Origin: Candidatus Thiodiazotropha sp. LNASS1
GTDB lineage: Bacteria; Pseudomonadota; Gammaproteobacteria; Chromatiales; Chromatiaceae
DNA length: 64,000 nucleotides
Assembly (NCBI RefSeq): GCF_964212655.1
Contig: NZ_OZ156465.1
Span: forward strand, 2,666,001 to 2,730,000
Reading direction: 5' to 3'
The translations under genes and the position numbers were made by a program. Below, one piece after another: positions 47,360-56,470 of the stretch. The notes under the pieces were generated by a model. The model ran no database searches. It had not been told where the DNA came from and was given only the letters and a program-made list of their open reading frames with translations. Every line of letters starts with the position of its first letter. Position 1 is the stretch's first letter.

Positions 47360-49177
47360 CTAGACCAAACCATCGCCGTAGAGTGTTTCAACCTGTTGCT
47401 TGCAATACGCCAAGACCTTCTGTCGCTTGATCTTCATGGTGGGTGTCATCAATCCGTTCTCGATCGTCCAGGGTTCGAGCAGCAGCGCGATCCGGCGTAT
47501 CTTGGCGTAGCCGGGGAAATCGCGCAACGCCAGCCGTATTCGCTTCAGCAGCGCATTCTGCAGGCGCTCGTTCTCGAGACTGGATGATTGCGACGGATCG
47601 AGACCATACTCATCGGCGAGCCCGTTCCACAGGTCGGGATTGAGCACCACCAGCGCCCCCAGGTAGGGCTTACCCTCGCCCACCACCATTATCTGTTCGA
47701 TCAGGGGATCGAGGGTTATCGCCATCTCCATATCCGCCGGCGGGATCTTCTCGCCGTTCGACAGCACCAGGATATCCTTGATCCTGCCGGTGATATAGAT
47801 ATGGCCATCTTCATCGATACGCGCCTGATCGCCGGTATGCAACCAGCCCTGGGGGTCGATCATCTCGGCGGTAGCCGCATGGTTGTTCCAATAACCGAGC
47901 ATCATCCCCGGTGTCCTGACCAGCAGTTCATCATCATCGCCGATCTTCACCGTCACACCGCGTAAAGGAATACCGACACTTTCCGGTCTGATGTCATGCA
48001 TCGGATTGACACTGATGACCGGACTGGTCTCGGTCAACCCATAACCCTGCAGCATCGGCAGCCCAAGCCCCAAAAAGACCCGGGCAATCTCCGGCGATAT
48101 GGCCGCACCGCCGCTGACCGCGACGCGCAGCCGCCCTCCCAGCTTGTCGAGTATCTTGCCGGAGACCAGTTTGCGCAGCAGGGGATGCAGCAACAGCCCC
48201 GGAAACCAGCTGCGGCGCCCCATGCGATATTCAAACTCCTTGAATCCCACGCTCAAGGCCATATTGAAGAGCATACGCGCAAAGGCGGGTTTACTCTTCA
48301 GCTGGTCCTGCACCCGGGCGTAGACCCGCTCGAAGATACGGGGTACGGCAATGATCGCGGTCGGCCTGATGGTCTGCAGGTCTTCCGCCAACTGCGGGAT
48401 GGAACGGGCAAAGGAGACAGAGGCGCCGGCCATCATCGGCAGGTAGTAACCACCGGTCCTTTCAAGGGTGTGAGAGAGGGGCAGGAATGAGAGAAAGCTG
48501 TCTTGCTGATAGCAATCCACCACGGTCAGTGAGCCATGGGCGATGGAGAGCATATTGTAGTGACTCAGCATCACACCCTTGGGGCGTCCTGTGGTGCCGG
48601 AGGTATAGACAATCGAGGCCAGGGTCTCGGGATCGGCATACCGCCGTTTCAAGGGATCGCCGCGAGGCGGCAACCAGTGCTTCGCCTCACGCACCAGTTC
48701 ATCCTCAGCAGGGCGTGGCTGTCGCTCTGTCTCCAGCACCACAACCCGCTGCAACTGGGGCAGTTCTTCCACCGAATCGGCCATGCGGTTCCAGCGGCCG
48801 CTGTCCTGCACCAGCAACAGTTTGACCGCCGCGTCGCGCAGGATGTAGGCAATGGCATCTGCGCGATCGTCGGTATACAGAGGCACGACAACCAGTCCCA
48901 GCGAGAGGGCGGCCTGATCGAACATCACCCATTCGGGACAGTTCCTCAGGAGGATCGCGACCCGGTCCCCATCCTCCAGCGCCTCCCCCGCTAGCGCCTG
49001 GCGCCAGCGCGACACCTGGCGTTCCATATCGCCCCAGGTGAGTTCGTACCACTGTTTGTTCTGCCGGTGATAGTGTCGATAAGCCACCGCATCGGGTGTC
49101 CGGCGTGCACGCTGCAAAAACAATCCATCGAGGGTGCCGGCCAATTCCGGCGATATCAGATCTTCACTCCACTTCAC
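47360..49177 (-). CDS. fadD: Long-chain acyl-CoA synthetase (AMP-dependent ligase)
   Basis: This 605-residue enzyme of the adenylate-forming superfamily has the P-loop-like motif YTSGTTGRPKG (about 195). Later motifs are LQGYGLTETSPVISV and GWLHTGDQARIDEDGHIYIT. It activates fatty acids to acyl-CoA and is probably membrane-associated. The form is FadD15-like, the type with about 600 residues. The Lys in the C-terminal A10 region is in LMTPTMKIKRQKV. Confidence 0.9.
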   Translation of the reverse strand: MKWSEDLISPELAGTLDGLFLQRARRTPDAVAYRHYHRQNKQWYELTWGDMERQVSRWRQALAGEALEDGDRVAILLRNCPEWVMFDQAALSLGLVVVPLYTDDRADAIAYILRDAAVKLLLVQDSGRWNRMADSVEELPQLQRVVVLETERQPRPAEDELVREAKHWLPPRGDPLKRRYADPETLASIVYTSGTTGRPKGVMLSHYNMLSIAHGSLTVVDCYQQDSFLSFLPLSHTLERTGGYYLPMMAGASVSFARSIPQLAEDLQTIRPTAIIAVPRIFERVYARVQDQLKSKPAFARMLFNMALSVGFKEFEYRMGRRSWFPGLLLHPLLRKLVSGKILDKLGGRLRVAVSGGAAISPEIARVFLGLGLPMLQGYGLTETSPVISVNPMHDIRPESVGIPLRGVTVKIGDDDELLVRTPGMMLGYWNNHAATAEMIDPQGWLHTGDQARIDEDGHIYITGRIKDILVLSNGEKIPPADMEMAITLDPLIEQIMVVGEGKPYLGALVVLNPDLWNGLADEYGLDPSQSSSLENERLQNALLKRIRLALRDFPGYAKIRRIALLLEPWTIENGLMTPTMKIKRQKVLAYCKQQVETLYGDGLV

Positions 49178-49429
49178 GAATCGACTCCAGCCATTGAGCT
49201 ATCGCTCCCAGGCCCTTGCAGGGCCTCTTTTCATTTATTTATTCATTGTTGTATGTGTTTTGTATTCACTTTATCCCTGCGACATGTGGGGATCGTTCAG
49301 CCCTGTGCCTGTTTGTGCCTGGCCGGCATCACTCAAATTCAACAGCGGGTTTTCGCCAACGCAACACATACTTTGTTGTCCCAAGATGAGGTAAAATCAT
49401 TTCCCATCACCAATTGAGACCAGACAGAG

Positions 49430-49630
49430 ATGCAGATTTACTTAAACGGCGTGGAAAAGCAAATTCCCGACGCACTGAACATGACCAAGCTGATCGAGTT
49501 ACTCGATCTATCCGGCCAGCGTATTGCTGTGGAAGTCAATGAAGCGTTGGTGCCCCGCAGTACCTTCAACGAGTATCTGCTGGAAGAGCATGACCAAGTC
49601 GAGATCATACAGGCCGTAGGTGGCGGCTGA
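49430..49630 (+). CDS. thiS: Sulfur carrier protein ThiS
   Basis: This 66-residue ubiquitin-like protein ends in the diagnostic GG (QAVGGG). Its C-terminal thiocarboxylate donates sulfur for the thiazole ring of thiamine. It is followed at once by thiG. Confidence 0.94.
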   Translation: MQIYLNGVEKQIPDALNMTKLIELLDLSGQRIAVEVNEALVPRSTFNEYLLEEHDQVEIIQAVGGG

Positions 49631-49688
49631 AACTGCACCCTCAGTTCCCCCATCCCATTCGAATCAATCAGCAACCAGAACCAGACCG

Positions 49689-50483
49689 ATGCCAAACGAT
49701 ACCCAAAATGACAGTTTCAGCGTCGCCGGACGCCGTTTCAACTCCCGCCTGCTGGTCGGTACCGGCAAGTATAAAGATATGCCGGAGACCCGGGAGGCCA
49801 TCGATGCCAGCGGCGCGGAGATCGTCACCATTGCGGTGCGCCGTACAAACATCGGCCAGGACCGGGATCAACCCAATATCCTCACCGTGCTGCCGCCCGA
49901 CGAGTTCACCTATCTGCCGAACACGGCCGGTTGCTACGACGCCAAGACCGCAGTCCGGACCTGCCGTCTGGCGCGGGAACTGCTGGATGGCCACAACCTG
50001 GTCAAACTGGAAGTGCTGGGTGACGAGAAGACCCTGTTCCCCGATGTAGTGCAGACACTTGAAGCTGCGGAAGAGCTGATCAAGGACGGCTTCGATGTGA
50101 TGGTCTACACCAACGACGATCCGATCATGGCCAAGCGGCTCGAGGAACTGGGCTGTGTGGCAGTGATGCCGTTGGCGGCACCCATCGGATCCGGCCTGGG
50201 CATACGCAACCGGCTCAACATCCTGACCATCGTGGAAAACGCCAAGGTCCCGGTACTGGTGGATGCCGGTGTCGGCACCGCCTCCGATGCCGCAGTGGCC
50301 ATGGAACTGGGTTGCGACGGGGTACTCATGAACACCGCCATTGCCGCGGCAGACAACCCGGTGTTGATGGCTTCGGCCATGAAAAAGGCGATCCAGGCGG
50401 GACGTGAGGCCTACCTGGCGGGTCGGATGCAGGCCAAGCGCTTTGCCTCGGCCTCGTCACCGGTCGATGGGCTGTTTTTCTGA
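49689..50483 (+). CDS. thiG: Thiazole synthase ThiG
   Basis: This 264-residue TIM-barrel enzyme joins deoxyxylulose phosphate, dehydroglycine and ThiS-bound sulfur. Motifs: [58 protein letters not shown] and [20 protein letters not shown]. The frame is open further upstream, but MPNDTQND is the usual start. Confidence 0.95.
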   Translation: MPNDTQNDSFSVAGRRFNSRLLVGTGKYKDMPETREAIDASGAEIVTIAVRRTNIGQDRDQPNILTVLPPDEFTYLPNTAGCYDAKTAVRTCRLARELLDGHNLVKLEVLGDEKTLFPDVVQTLEAAEELIKDGFDVMVYTNDDPIMAKRLEELGCVAVMPLAAPIGSGLGIRNRLNILTIVENAKVPVLVDAGVGTASDAAVAMELGCDGVLMNTAIAAADNPVLMASAMKKAIQAGREAYLAGRMQAKRFASASSPVDGLFF

Positions 50484-50507
50484 CCATCCTCAGAACGCAC
50501 CAGACCT

Positions 50508-51197
50508 ATGTCGGTTGAGCAGTCTCATCGCCCCATTCGCAGTTATGTCCTGAGACAGGGCCGATTGACTGAAGGTCAACAGCGGGCGTTCCAGGCATTA
50601 TGGCCGCACTATGGCCTGACCCTGGACCAACAGCCCCTGCGCTTCTCTTCACTCTTCGGGCGGGAGGCGCCGGTCACCCTGGAAATCGGCTTCGGCAATG
50701 GCGAAGCTCTGGCTCAGATTGCCGCCAGCCATCCCGAGCAGGACTTCCTGGGCGTCGAGGTGCATACACCCGGCGTGGGACACCTGATGCTCACACTGGC
50801 TGAGCAGGAGTCTGATAATGTACGCATCCTGCAGGCAGATGCCATGGAACTGCTGCGACACCATATGCCTGAAGCTGCCCTCGACCGGGTGCAGCTCTAC
50901 TTTCCCGATCCATGGCATAAACGGCGCCACCACAAACGCCGCATCGTGCAACAGGCGTTTGCCGATCTCATTCACCAGGCACTGAAACCCGGTGGGGTGA
51001 TCCACATGGCCACCGATTGGGAAGAGTATGCCCGGCAGATGCTGGATGTTTTCACCCGACACGACGGTTTTCGCAATCAGGCCGGAAAAGGCAACTTCTC
51101 CCCACGCCCGGATACACGACCGTTGACCAAATTCGAACAGCGGGGCCAGCGGCTTGGGCACGGGGTATGGGATCTTATTTTCGAGCGTAACAGTTGA
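50508..51197 (+). CDS. trmB: tRNA (guanine-N7-)-methyltransferase TrmB
   Basis: This 229-residue enzyme makes m7G46 in tRNA. Motifs: LEIGFGNGEALAQIA (SAM binding), QLYFPDPWHKRRHHKRR and MATDWEEYARQML. thiS-thiG-trmB is a common order in gammaproteobacteria. Confidence 0.95.
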   Translation: MSVEQSHRPIRSYVLRQGRLTEGQQRAFQALWPHYGLTLDQQPLRFSSLFGREAPVTLEIGFGNGEALAQIAASHPEQDFLGVEVHTPGVGHLMLTLAEQESDNVRILQADAMELLRHHMPEAALDRVQLYFPDPWHKRRHHKRRIVQQAFADLIHQALKPGGVIHMATDWEEYARQMLDVFTRHDGFRNQAGKGNFSPRPDTRPLTKFEQRGQRLGHGVWDLIFERNS

Positions 51198-51793
51198 TGG
51201 GCAGCCTGACCTTAAAGCAGTTCCAATCACCCCTACTCGAACCCATAGAGCTGTATATCCCAGCGGGTCACTGCACCACCCTGAGCGGTCCTTCGGGAAG
51301 CGGCAAATCACGCCTGTTGAGAGCCCTGGCCGACCTCGACCCACACCAGGGCGAAGCCTGGCTTGACGAGCAGGAAATGACCGCCTTCAGCGGTCCGGCA
51401 TGGCGCCGAGAAGTAGGATTGCTTCCCGCTGAGAGCGCCTGGTGGAAAGATCGTGTCGGCGACCACTTCCCGCACGTCGACAATGCCCTGCTGTCACTTC
51501 TCGATTTATCTCCAAACGCCATGCAGTGGGAGATCAGCCGTCTATCCAGCGGTGAGCGACAGCGCCTGGCTCTGGCAAGGCTGCTTGGCAATATGCCCCA
51601 GGTACTGCTGCTCGATGAACCCACCGCCAACCTGGATCAAAAAAACATCGACCGGGTCGAGGAGCTCATTGCTGAATGGCGCCGGCAACACAAGACCGCA
51701 GTACTCTGGATCTCCCATGATCCTGATCAACAACGGCGGGTCGGCGAGGAGTCCTTGCACATCGCAGACGGACGCCTGCAGGTAAAACGATGA
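51197..51793 (+). CDS. fetA: ABC transporter ATP-binding protein, FetA-like
   Basis: This 198-residue ATPase has Walker A LSGPSGSGKSRLL, signature LSSGERQRLALARLL and Walker B VLLLDEPTANLD. With FetB it forms an iron exporter protecting against oxidative stress in E. coli (YbbL/YbbM). The ATG overlaps the trmB stop (TGATG) and its own stop overlaps fetB. Confidence 0.87.
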   Translation: MGSLTLKQFQSPLLEPIELYIPAGHCTTLSGPSGSGKSRLLRALADLDPHQGEAWLDEQEMTAFSGPAWRREVGLLPAESAWWKDRVGDHFPHVDNALLSLLDLSPNAMQWEISRLSSGERQRLALARLLGNMPQVLLLDEPTANLDQKNIDRVEELIAEWRRQHKTAVLWISHDPDQQRRVGEESLHIADGRLQVKR

Positions 51794-52593
51794 CACTCAT
51801 AGAGTTGACCCCCCTCGACCTGGCGCTATCCGCAATTCTTGTGGTGGTACTGGCCCTGCTGTCGTTAAGACTCTCCCTCGGCATCGAACGTCAACTGTTG
51901 ATTGCGGCCTTGCGCACGGTGGTCCAGTTGATCCTGCTCGGCCTGGTGTTGAAGTTTCTGTTCGTACAATCCCATCCCTTGTTGATCGCGCTCCTTGCGC
52001 TGTTCATGCTCTTCGTCGCGGGCTATGAAGTCATGGCCCGGCAACAACGCCATTTTCTCGGTATCTGGGGTATGGGGGTCGGCACCCTCTCGATGTTCAT
52101 CTCCTCATTTACCGTCACCCTGATGGCACTCACGATCATCATTCAGGCCGAGCCCTGGTATTCAGTGCAGTACCTGATCCCCCTGCTGGGCATGCTGCTG
52201 GGAAACACCATGTCGGGCGTGGCCATCGCTCTGGACCACTTGACCCATAATTCCTGGCAGCAGCGGCAGCAGATCGAGGCGCGACTGATGCTGGGCCACA
52301 CCTGGGAACAGGCAATTCGGGAGCTCCGGCGCAATGCCCTGCGCAGCGGTATGATACCGATCATCAATGCCATGGCGGCGGCCGGCGTAGTCAGTCTGCC
52401 GGGCATGATGACCGGTCAGATCCTGGCAGGCGCGCCACCGTTCGAGGCGAGTAAATATCAGATATTGATTATGCTGCTGATCGCGGCAGGTACCGGATTC
52501 GGCGCCATGGCCGCGGTATGGATCGGCTCGAAACACCTGTTCGACGATCGTGAACGACTGCGGCTCGACCGACTCAGCGCGGTTAAAAACTAG
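51790..52593 (+). CDS. fetB: ABC transporter permease, FetB-like (UPF0014)
   Basis: This 267-residue permease has about seven membrane helices and the family signatures LSLRLSLGIERQLLIAALRT, RQQIEARLMLGHTWEQAIRE and MIPIINAMAAAGVVSLPGMM. It is the partner of the ATPase directly upstream (4-bp overlap) and probably exports iron. Confidence 0.9.
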   Translation: MTLIELTPLDLALSAILVVVLALLSLRLSLGIERQLLIAALRTVVQLILLGLVLKFLFVQSHPLLIALLALFMLFVAGYEVMARQQRHFLGIWGMGVGTLSMFISSFTVTLMALTIIIQAEPWYSVQYLIPLLGMLLGNTMSGVAIALDHLTHNSWQQRQQIEARLMLGHTWEQAIRELRRNALRSGMIPIINAMAAAGVVSLPGMMTGQILAGAPPFEASKYQILIMLLIAAGTGFGAMAAVWIGSKHLFDDRERLRLDRLSAVKN

Positions 52594-52635
52594 GGGCGAT
52601 AAACGGTGATCACAATAGCCCCCTCCCACACCTGC

Positions 52636-52860
52636 TTAGGAGACTTCCCGCTCACCACGGACCAGTTTTATCACCAACAGCACAACCGGCAGTCCATGCA
52701 TCAACAGATCGAAGATGTCGATAGGACGTTGCAGGGTACCGGCCGCCAGCATCTTCAGCTTCTCCCATAGATGGGGCTCCGGCACGAAAGGTGCCAATCC
52801 GAGCAATAAAGCCGGCAGCGCGACCATCTGCATCGGCAGCCTATCCAACCAATTAAACAT
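52636..52860 (-). CDS. Small inner-membrane protein ('RND transporter' type)
   Basis: This 74-residue protein starts MFNWLDRLPMQMVALPALLL and contains FVPEPHLWEKLKMLAAG and RPIDIFDLLMHGLPVVLLVI, with two hydrophobic helices. Such proteins are often labelled 'RND transporter', but no transport role is shown. Convergent with fetB. Confidence 0.75.
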   Translation of the reverse strand: MFNWLDRLPMQMVALPALLLGLAPFVPEPHLWEKLKMLAAGTLQRPIDIFDLLMHGLPVVLLVIKLVRGEREVS

Positions 52861-52899
52861 CTTACCTCACCTATGGCTTCGTAATACGATTTACTATTA

Positions 52900-53087
52900 T
52901 CCGCAAATCAACGCTAATAAACGCAAAAAAAATTATTTCAACATGTACGGCGGTTCACTTCCACTTACCTGTCACCGGTGCGGCAAGCCGCTCCTACACT
53001 AAAAAACAACGGCATCTTTTTACACATTCGCACGCAGGACCATGGGGAGCAAAAAACCATTTGCGTTTATTAGCGTTCATTCGCGGA
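52900..53087. repeat. Inverted-repeat element, CCGCAAAT type
   Basis: The 28-bp arms at 52900-52927 and 53060-53087 are inverted copies that differ at two positions (TCCGCAAATCAACGCTAATA versus TCCGCGAATGAACGCTAATA). They enclose about 130 bases, an intergenic MITE or REP-like unit. Confidence 0.6.
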
Positions 53088-53120
53088 TTTTTTATGCTTA
53101 AGAACTTATCAGCAAAGGTA

Positions 53121-53621
53121 TCAACACTCAGGACAGAGTGATCGATAAAGATCCGCGTCGGCCTCACTGAAACAACAGGCGATAATCTCGTCAAACGATT
53201 CTTTCCTTGCCTTCATGACACTCAGCGCCACCTCAGCCGCTTCCCGTTTCGGGTAGCCGTAGACCCCGGTACTGATGGCGGGAAAGGCTATGCTTCGACA
53301 TCCCTTCTCAGCCGCCAGTGTCAGGCTGTTCTCATAGCAGGCACGGAGTAATGCGGGTTCACCCTGTCCACCGTTGCGCCAGACAGGGCCCACGGTATGG
53401 ATGACCCAGGCTGCCGGAAGCTTGTAGCCGGGTGTCATTCGCGCCTCACCGGCAGGACAACCTCCCAGGGTTTTACAGATGGCCAGCAGTTCCGGGCCGG
53501 CCGCCCGATGGATGGCGCCATCCACACCGCCCCCCCCTAAAAGGGAGGAATTGGCTGCATTGACGATTGCATCCACTTCCAGCTTTGTAATATCTGCCGT
53601 TACAATGCTTATCTGTCCCAT
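53121..53621 (-). CDS. Macro-domain protein (O-acetyl-ADP-ribose deacetylase-like)
   Basis: This 166-residue macro domain shows [27 protein letters not shown] and [20 protein letters not shown], the ADP-ribose loops of YmdB-like deacetylases. It hydrolyses O-acetyl-ADP-ribose or ADP-ribosylated targets in relatives. Single gene, divergent from the DUF3301 gene. Confidence 0.92.
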   Translation of the reverse strand: MGQISIVTADITKLEVDAIVNAANSSLLGGGGVDGAIHRAAGPELLAICKTLGGCPAGEARMTPGYKLPAAWVIHTVGPVWRNGGQGEPALLRACYENSLTLAAEKGCRSIAFPAISTGVYGYPKREAAEVALSVMKARKESFDEIIACCFSEADADLYRSLCPEC

Positions 53622-53634
53622 AATCTATACCTGC

Positions 53635-53964
53635 ATGTCATATTCAACCCTCAATCTGCTGCTTGCCCTGTTGGCCTTGCTCTGGTTCTGGCGCGACAGT
53701 CTTCGGGTGCGTGAAATCGCCATACGGATCAGTCGCAACGCCTGTCAAAGCCATGGAGTGCAGTTTCTCGATCAGACCGTGGCCCTGCATCGGCTGGGAA
53801 TTCGATGGCTTCGCAGCGGACTGAAACTGCGCCGTGTCTATGAGTTCGACTATAGTCTGGAAGGCTCGGGCCGGCGAACCGGATATGTGGTGATGGTGGG
53901 CACCGATAATGTCAGCCTGCATATCGATTTACCGTCGCGGGACATGGCCGACGGTTCAGAGTGA
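53635..53964 (+). CDS. DUF3301 domain protein
   Basis: This 109-residue protein has an N-terminal membrane helix (STLNLLLALLALLWFWRDSL). The DUF3301 body follows, with CQSHGVQFLDQTVAL and LKLRRVYEFDYSLEGSGRRT. Function unknown; the family is confined to gammaproteobacteria-like genomes. Confidence 0.82.
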   Translation: MSYSTLNLLLALLALLWFWRDSLRVREIAIRISRNACQSHGVQFLDQTVALHRLGIRWLRSGLKLRRVYEFDYSLEGSGRRTGYVVMVGTDNVSLHIDLPSRDMADGSE

Positions 53965-54295
53965 GACCAGGGTAAAAACCATTCCTGGTTACCCACCATT
54001 CTCAGCTATCCGCTCTCATCCCACCCCTCTCTCACGGTGGGTGTTGTAAAAGCAAGCCGCAAATAGACGCTAATCCGATAAGTCCGCAAATGAACCTATA
54101 TTTAGTTTATAACAGTCCGGTATGGAGACGGCAGGTTAGCGTCTGTATGACACCATATTGTACTGTAAATATAAATAGTTGCGTTTATTCTTGGACACAC
54201 AAAAATCATTTGCGGGTATTGGCGGCTCAGTTATATATCCCATTATCCCAAGTCACCGATTCAGTGGCTGAATATTGTGGGTATATATCAGGAAA
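53965..54295. other. Intergenic region with CCGCAAAT-type repeats
   Basis: About 330 bases without a gene. They hold repeats such as CCGCAAATAGACGCTAATCC near 54058, TCCGCAAATGAACC near 54082 and CATTTGCGGGTATTGGCGG near 54208. These are the same family as at 37839 and 52900. Confidence 0.45.
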
Positions 54296-54685
54296 CTATT
54301 TGACCACCTTCAGGGACGGCCGTTTGCCCGGCGTGGTGGGATCGGGTTCATCGCCGGGATCGTCATCAAGATTCACCTCTTCTTCGGGAAATAGCATTCC
54401 CTGGCCATTCTCCTTGGCATAGATACCCATCACCGCGGCTGGAGGAATCAGAATATCCTCGGCTTTACCGCTAAATCGTGCGCTGAAACTGATCCAATCG
54501 TTACCCAGTTCAAGAGCAGAGACAGCGGAGGGATCCACGTTCAGGATAATGCGTCCCTCTTCCACGAACTGATCCGGCACTACCACACCCTCTACCTCGG
54601 TGTTGACCATCAGGTAGGGTGTAGTGCCGTTATCGACCAACCAGTCATAGAGTGCACGTATCAGGTAGGGTCGATTGGATGACAT
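54296..54685 (-). CDS. sspB: ClpXP protease specificity-enhancing factor SspB
   Basis: This 129-residue protein starts MSSNRPYLIRALYDWLVDNG, the family start. The ClpX-binding C-terminal end (PGKRPSLKVVK) is kept. SspB delivers ssrA-tagged proteins to ClpXP. Another ATG lies three codons upstream. No Shine-Dalgarno is visible, probably because the element at 54700-54970 begins 6-15 bases upstream. Confidence 0.92.
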   Translation of the reverse strand: MSSNRPYLIRALYDWLVDNGTTPYLMVNTEVEGVVVPDQFVEEGRIILNVDPSAVSALELGNDWISFSARFSGKAEDILIPPAAVMGIYAKENGQGMLFPEEEVNLDDDPGDEPDPTTPGKRPSLKVVK

Positions 54686-54699
54686 ATCTGTCATATCAA

Positions 54700-54970
54700 T
54701 TAGGGCCTGTTAACACTAATCCGATCAGCCCTGCTGGGGCTATTTTTTCGTCCAGAAAGGCAGCATGAGCGATGTGTAGTTATTCTACATGAGTGAATGC
54801 TAACACCGCTGGGCGGAAAAATAGCCCCAGCCCTACGGGTTGTGCCTGAAAAAGCGCCACTCGGCGTTACTCGTCGTTCATTTGGAACAACCAAACCTCT
54901 CTCCTCGCGCCTTGATTGGCGCTTTTTCAGGCGCAACAGGGCTGATCGGATTAGTGTTAACAGGCCCTAA
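54700..54970. repeat. MITE-like element between sspA and sspB
   Basis: A perfect 34-bp terminal inverted repeat (54700-54733 and 54937-54970; the end begins TTAGGGCCTGTTAACACTAA) encloses 203 bases with no gene. Inside are two further inverted repeats: GGGGCTATTTTTTCG / GGAAAAATAGCCCC and CCTGAAAAAGCGCCA / TGGCGCTTTTTCAGG. The ends allow a TA target duplication. Its terminal bases supply part of the sspA stop codon. One-ended relatives lie at 1535, 11231, 35251 and 61870. Confidence 0.85.
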
Positions 54971-55590
54971 CCGCGCATCTCCTGTTCGGCCTCTGAAAGA
55001 CTCTTGATGAACGACTCTTTTTCGAACAGGCGTTTGGTGTATTCATGTACGCCTTTCGCACTCGCGGGTATCTCCACGCCCAACTCCTGCAGGCGCCAGA
55101 GCAAGGGAGCGATGGCGCAATCGACCAAGGTAAACTCCTCACTCATGAAGAAGGGTTTGGCGTTGAACACCGGCGAAGTGGAAATGAGACTTTCACGTAG
55201 TTCCTTGCGCGCCTTTGCCGCCTCTTTCTTACCGCTGAGGATGATATCCATGAGGCTGTACCAGTCGTTATCCACGCGGTACATCAACAGACGCGAGGTA
55301 GAGCGTGAAACCGGGTCCACAGGCAACAGCGGCGGATGGGGGAACCGCTCGTCCAGATACTCCATGATAATGCGGGATTCGTAGAGCTTTAAATCCCTGT
55401 CCACCAGGGTGGGAAGGGTACCGTACGGATTGAGTTCCATCACCTCTTCCGGCACGTTGAGCGGATCGATATCAGATACTTCATAGGTGATGTTCTTCTC
55501 CGCCAGCACCAGTCTGACTCGATGACAATAGGGGTCGGTCGGATCCGAATAGAGGGTCATCACTGAACGTTTGTTCGCAACTGCCGCCAT
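54967..55590 (-). CDS. sspA: Stringent starvation protein A (SspA)
   Basis: This 207-residue GST-fold protein starts MAAVANKRSVMTLYSDPTDP and contains YCHRVRLVLAEKNITYEVSD and TLPTLVDRDLKLYESRIIME. SspA binds RNA polymerase in stress. Its stop codon uses the T-A of the insertion site and the first base of the inverted-repeat element. Normally sspB follows closely. Confidence 0.93.
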   Translation of the reverse strand: MAAVANKRSVMTLYSDPTDPYCHRVRLVLAEKNITYEVSDIDPLNVPEEVMELNPYGTLPTLVDRDLKLYESRIIMEYLDERFPHPPLLPVDPVSRSTSRLLMYRVDNDWYSLMDIILSGKKEAAKARKELRESLISTSPVFNAKPFFMSEEFTLVDCAIAPLLWRLQELGVEIPASAKGVHEYTKRLFEKESFIKSLSEAEQEMRG

Positions 55591-55669
55591 TTATAGCCTC
55601 TCTCCAGGGTGTCCTTCATGCCATGCGGAATGTTCGCCTGGCAGCGGAATATAGTGTGTTGTGAAATCA

Positions 55670-55707
55670 AAAAAGGCGCACAGTATAACGCAACTGTGCG
55701 CCTTTTT
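55670..55707. terminator. Bidirectional terminator after petC
   Basis: AAAAAGGCGCACAGT and ACTGTGCGCCTTTTT form a perfect 15-bp stem around eight bases, with A/T tracts on both sides. It ends petABC and separates it from sspA. Confidence 0.85.
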
Positions 55708-55729
55708 GGCAGATCATGTCGAAAGTGTT

Positions 55730-56470
55730 TTAGTGTACGTCCTTCCAGTACTCTTTCTTGAGCATGTAGGCCAGCACAAAAAATACCGCAATGAACAGTA
55801 AAACCCAGACGCCCAGGCGCTTGCGCTCCATCTGTATCGGCTCACCGATGTAGCTCATGAATGCAGTCAGATCCCGGGCGACTTGATCATACTCTTCGGC
55901 GCTCAGCAGCCCCTCGGAGACGGGTTCGAAATGGTCGAACCTCTCCACATCGTTACCGGCCGCATCCTTCTCGAGTTTGAAAACAGCCTTCTGCGCACCT
56001 TGCAGCTCCCACAATACGTGGGGCATGCCCACATCCGGAAACACAATGTTATTGACACCGAATGGGCGCTTCTCATCCAGATAAAAGCTGCGCAGATAGG
56101 TGTAGATCCAGTCCACGCCACGGGCGCGGGCAATCACGCTCAGGTCAGGCGGAGGACTACCGAACCATTCAGTGCCCTGTTCCGCAGTCATGGCGATCTT
56201 CATGGTGTCACCGATCTTGTCGGTGGTGAACATCAGATTTTCGATCACTTCGGTTTCCGTCAGACCGAGATCCCTGGCGGTACGGTTATAGCGCTGAAAA
56301 TGGGCCGAATGGCAACTCAGGCAATAGTTGACGAAGTACTTGGCGCCACGCTGGAGTGAGGCCTGATCACCCAAATCGATATCGGCATCATCCAGATGCG
56401 CCCCGCCGCCTGCTGCAAGTCCCAGCATGGGGGCCGCGGCTAATAGAAGTGCAACAATCAGCTTTTTCAT
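55730..56470 (-). CDS. petC: Cytochrome c1 of the bc1 complex
   Basis: This 246-residue protein has a signal peptide, the haem c motif CLSCHSAHFQRYNR (about 50), and a C-terminal membrane anchor (GVWVLLFIAVFFVLAYMLKK). It passes electrons from the Rieske protein to a periplasmic cytochrome. The start overlaps the petB stop by 4 bases. Confidence 0.95.
   Translation of the reverse strand: MKKLIVALLLAAAPMLGLAAGGGAHLDDADIDLGDQASLQRGAKYFVNYCLSCHSAHFQRYNRTARDLGLTETEVIENLMFTTDKIGDTMKIAMTAEQGTEWFGSPPPDLSVIARARGVDWIYTYLRSFYLDEKRPFGVNNIVFPDVGMPHVLWELQGAQKAVFKLEKDAAGNDVERFDHFEPVSEGLLSAEEYDQVARDLTAFMSYIGEPIQMERKRLGVWVLLFIAVFFVLAYMLKKEYWKDVH

Noticed and set aside
49178-49429. Possible TPP riboswitch upstream of thiS
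   Set aside because: No CTGAGA / ACCTGA core of the THI box was found.
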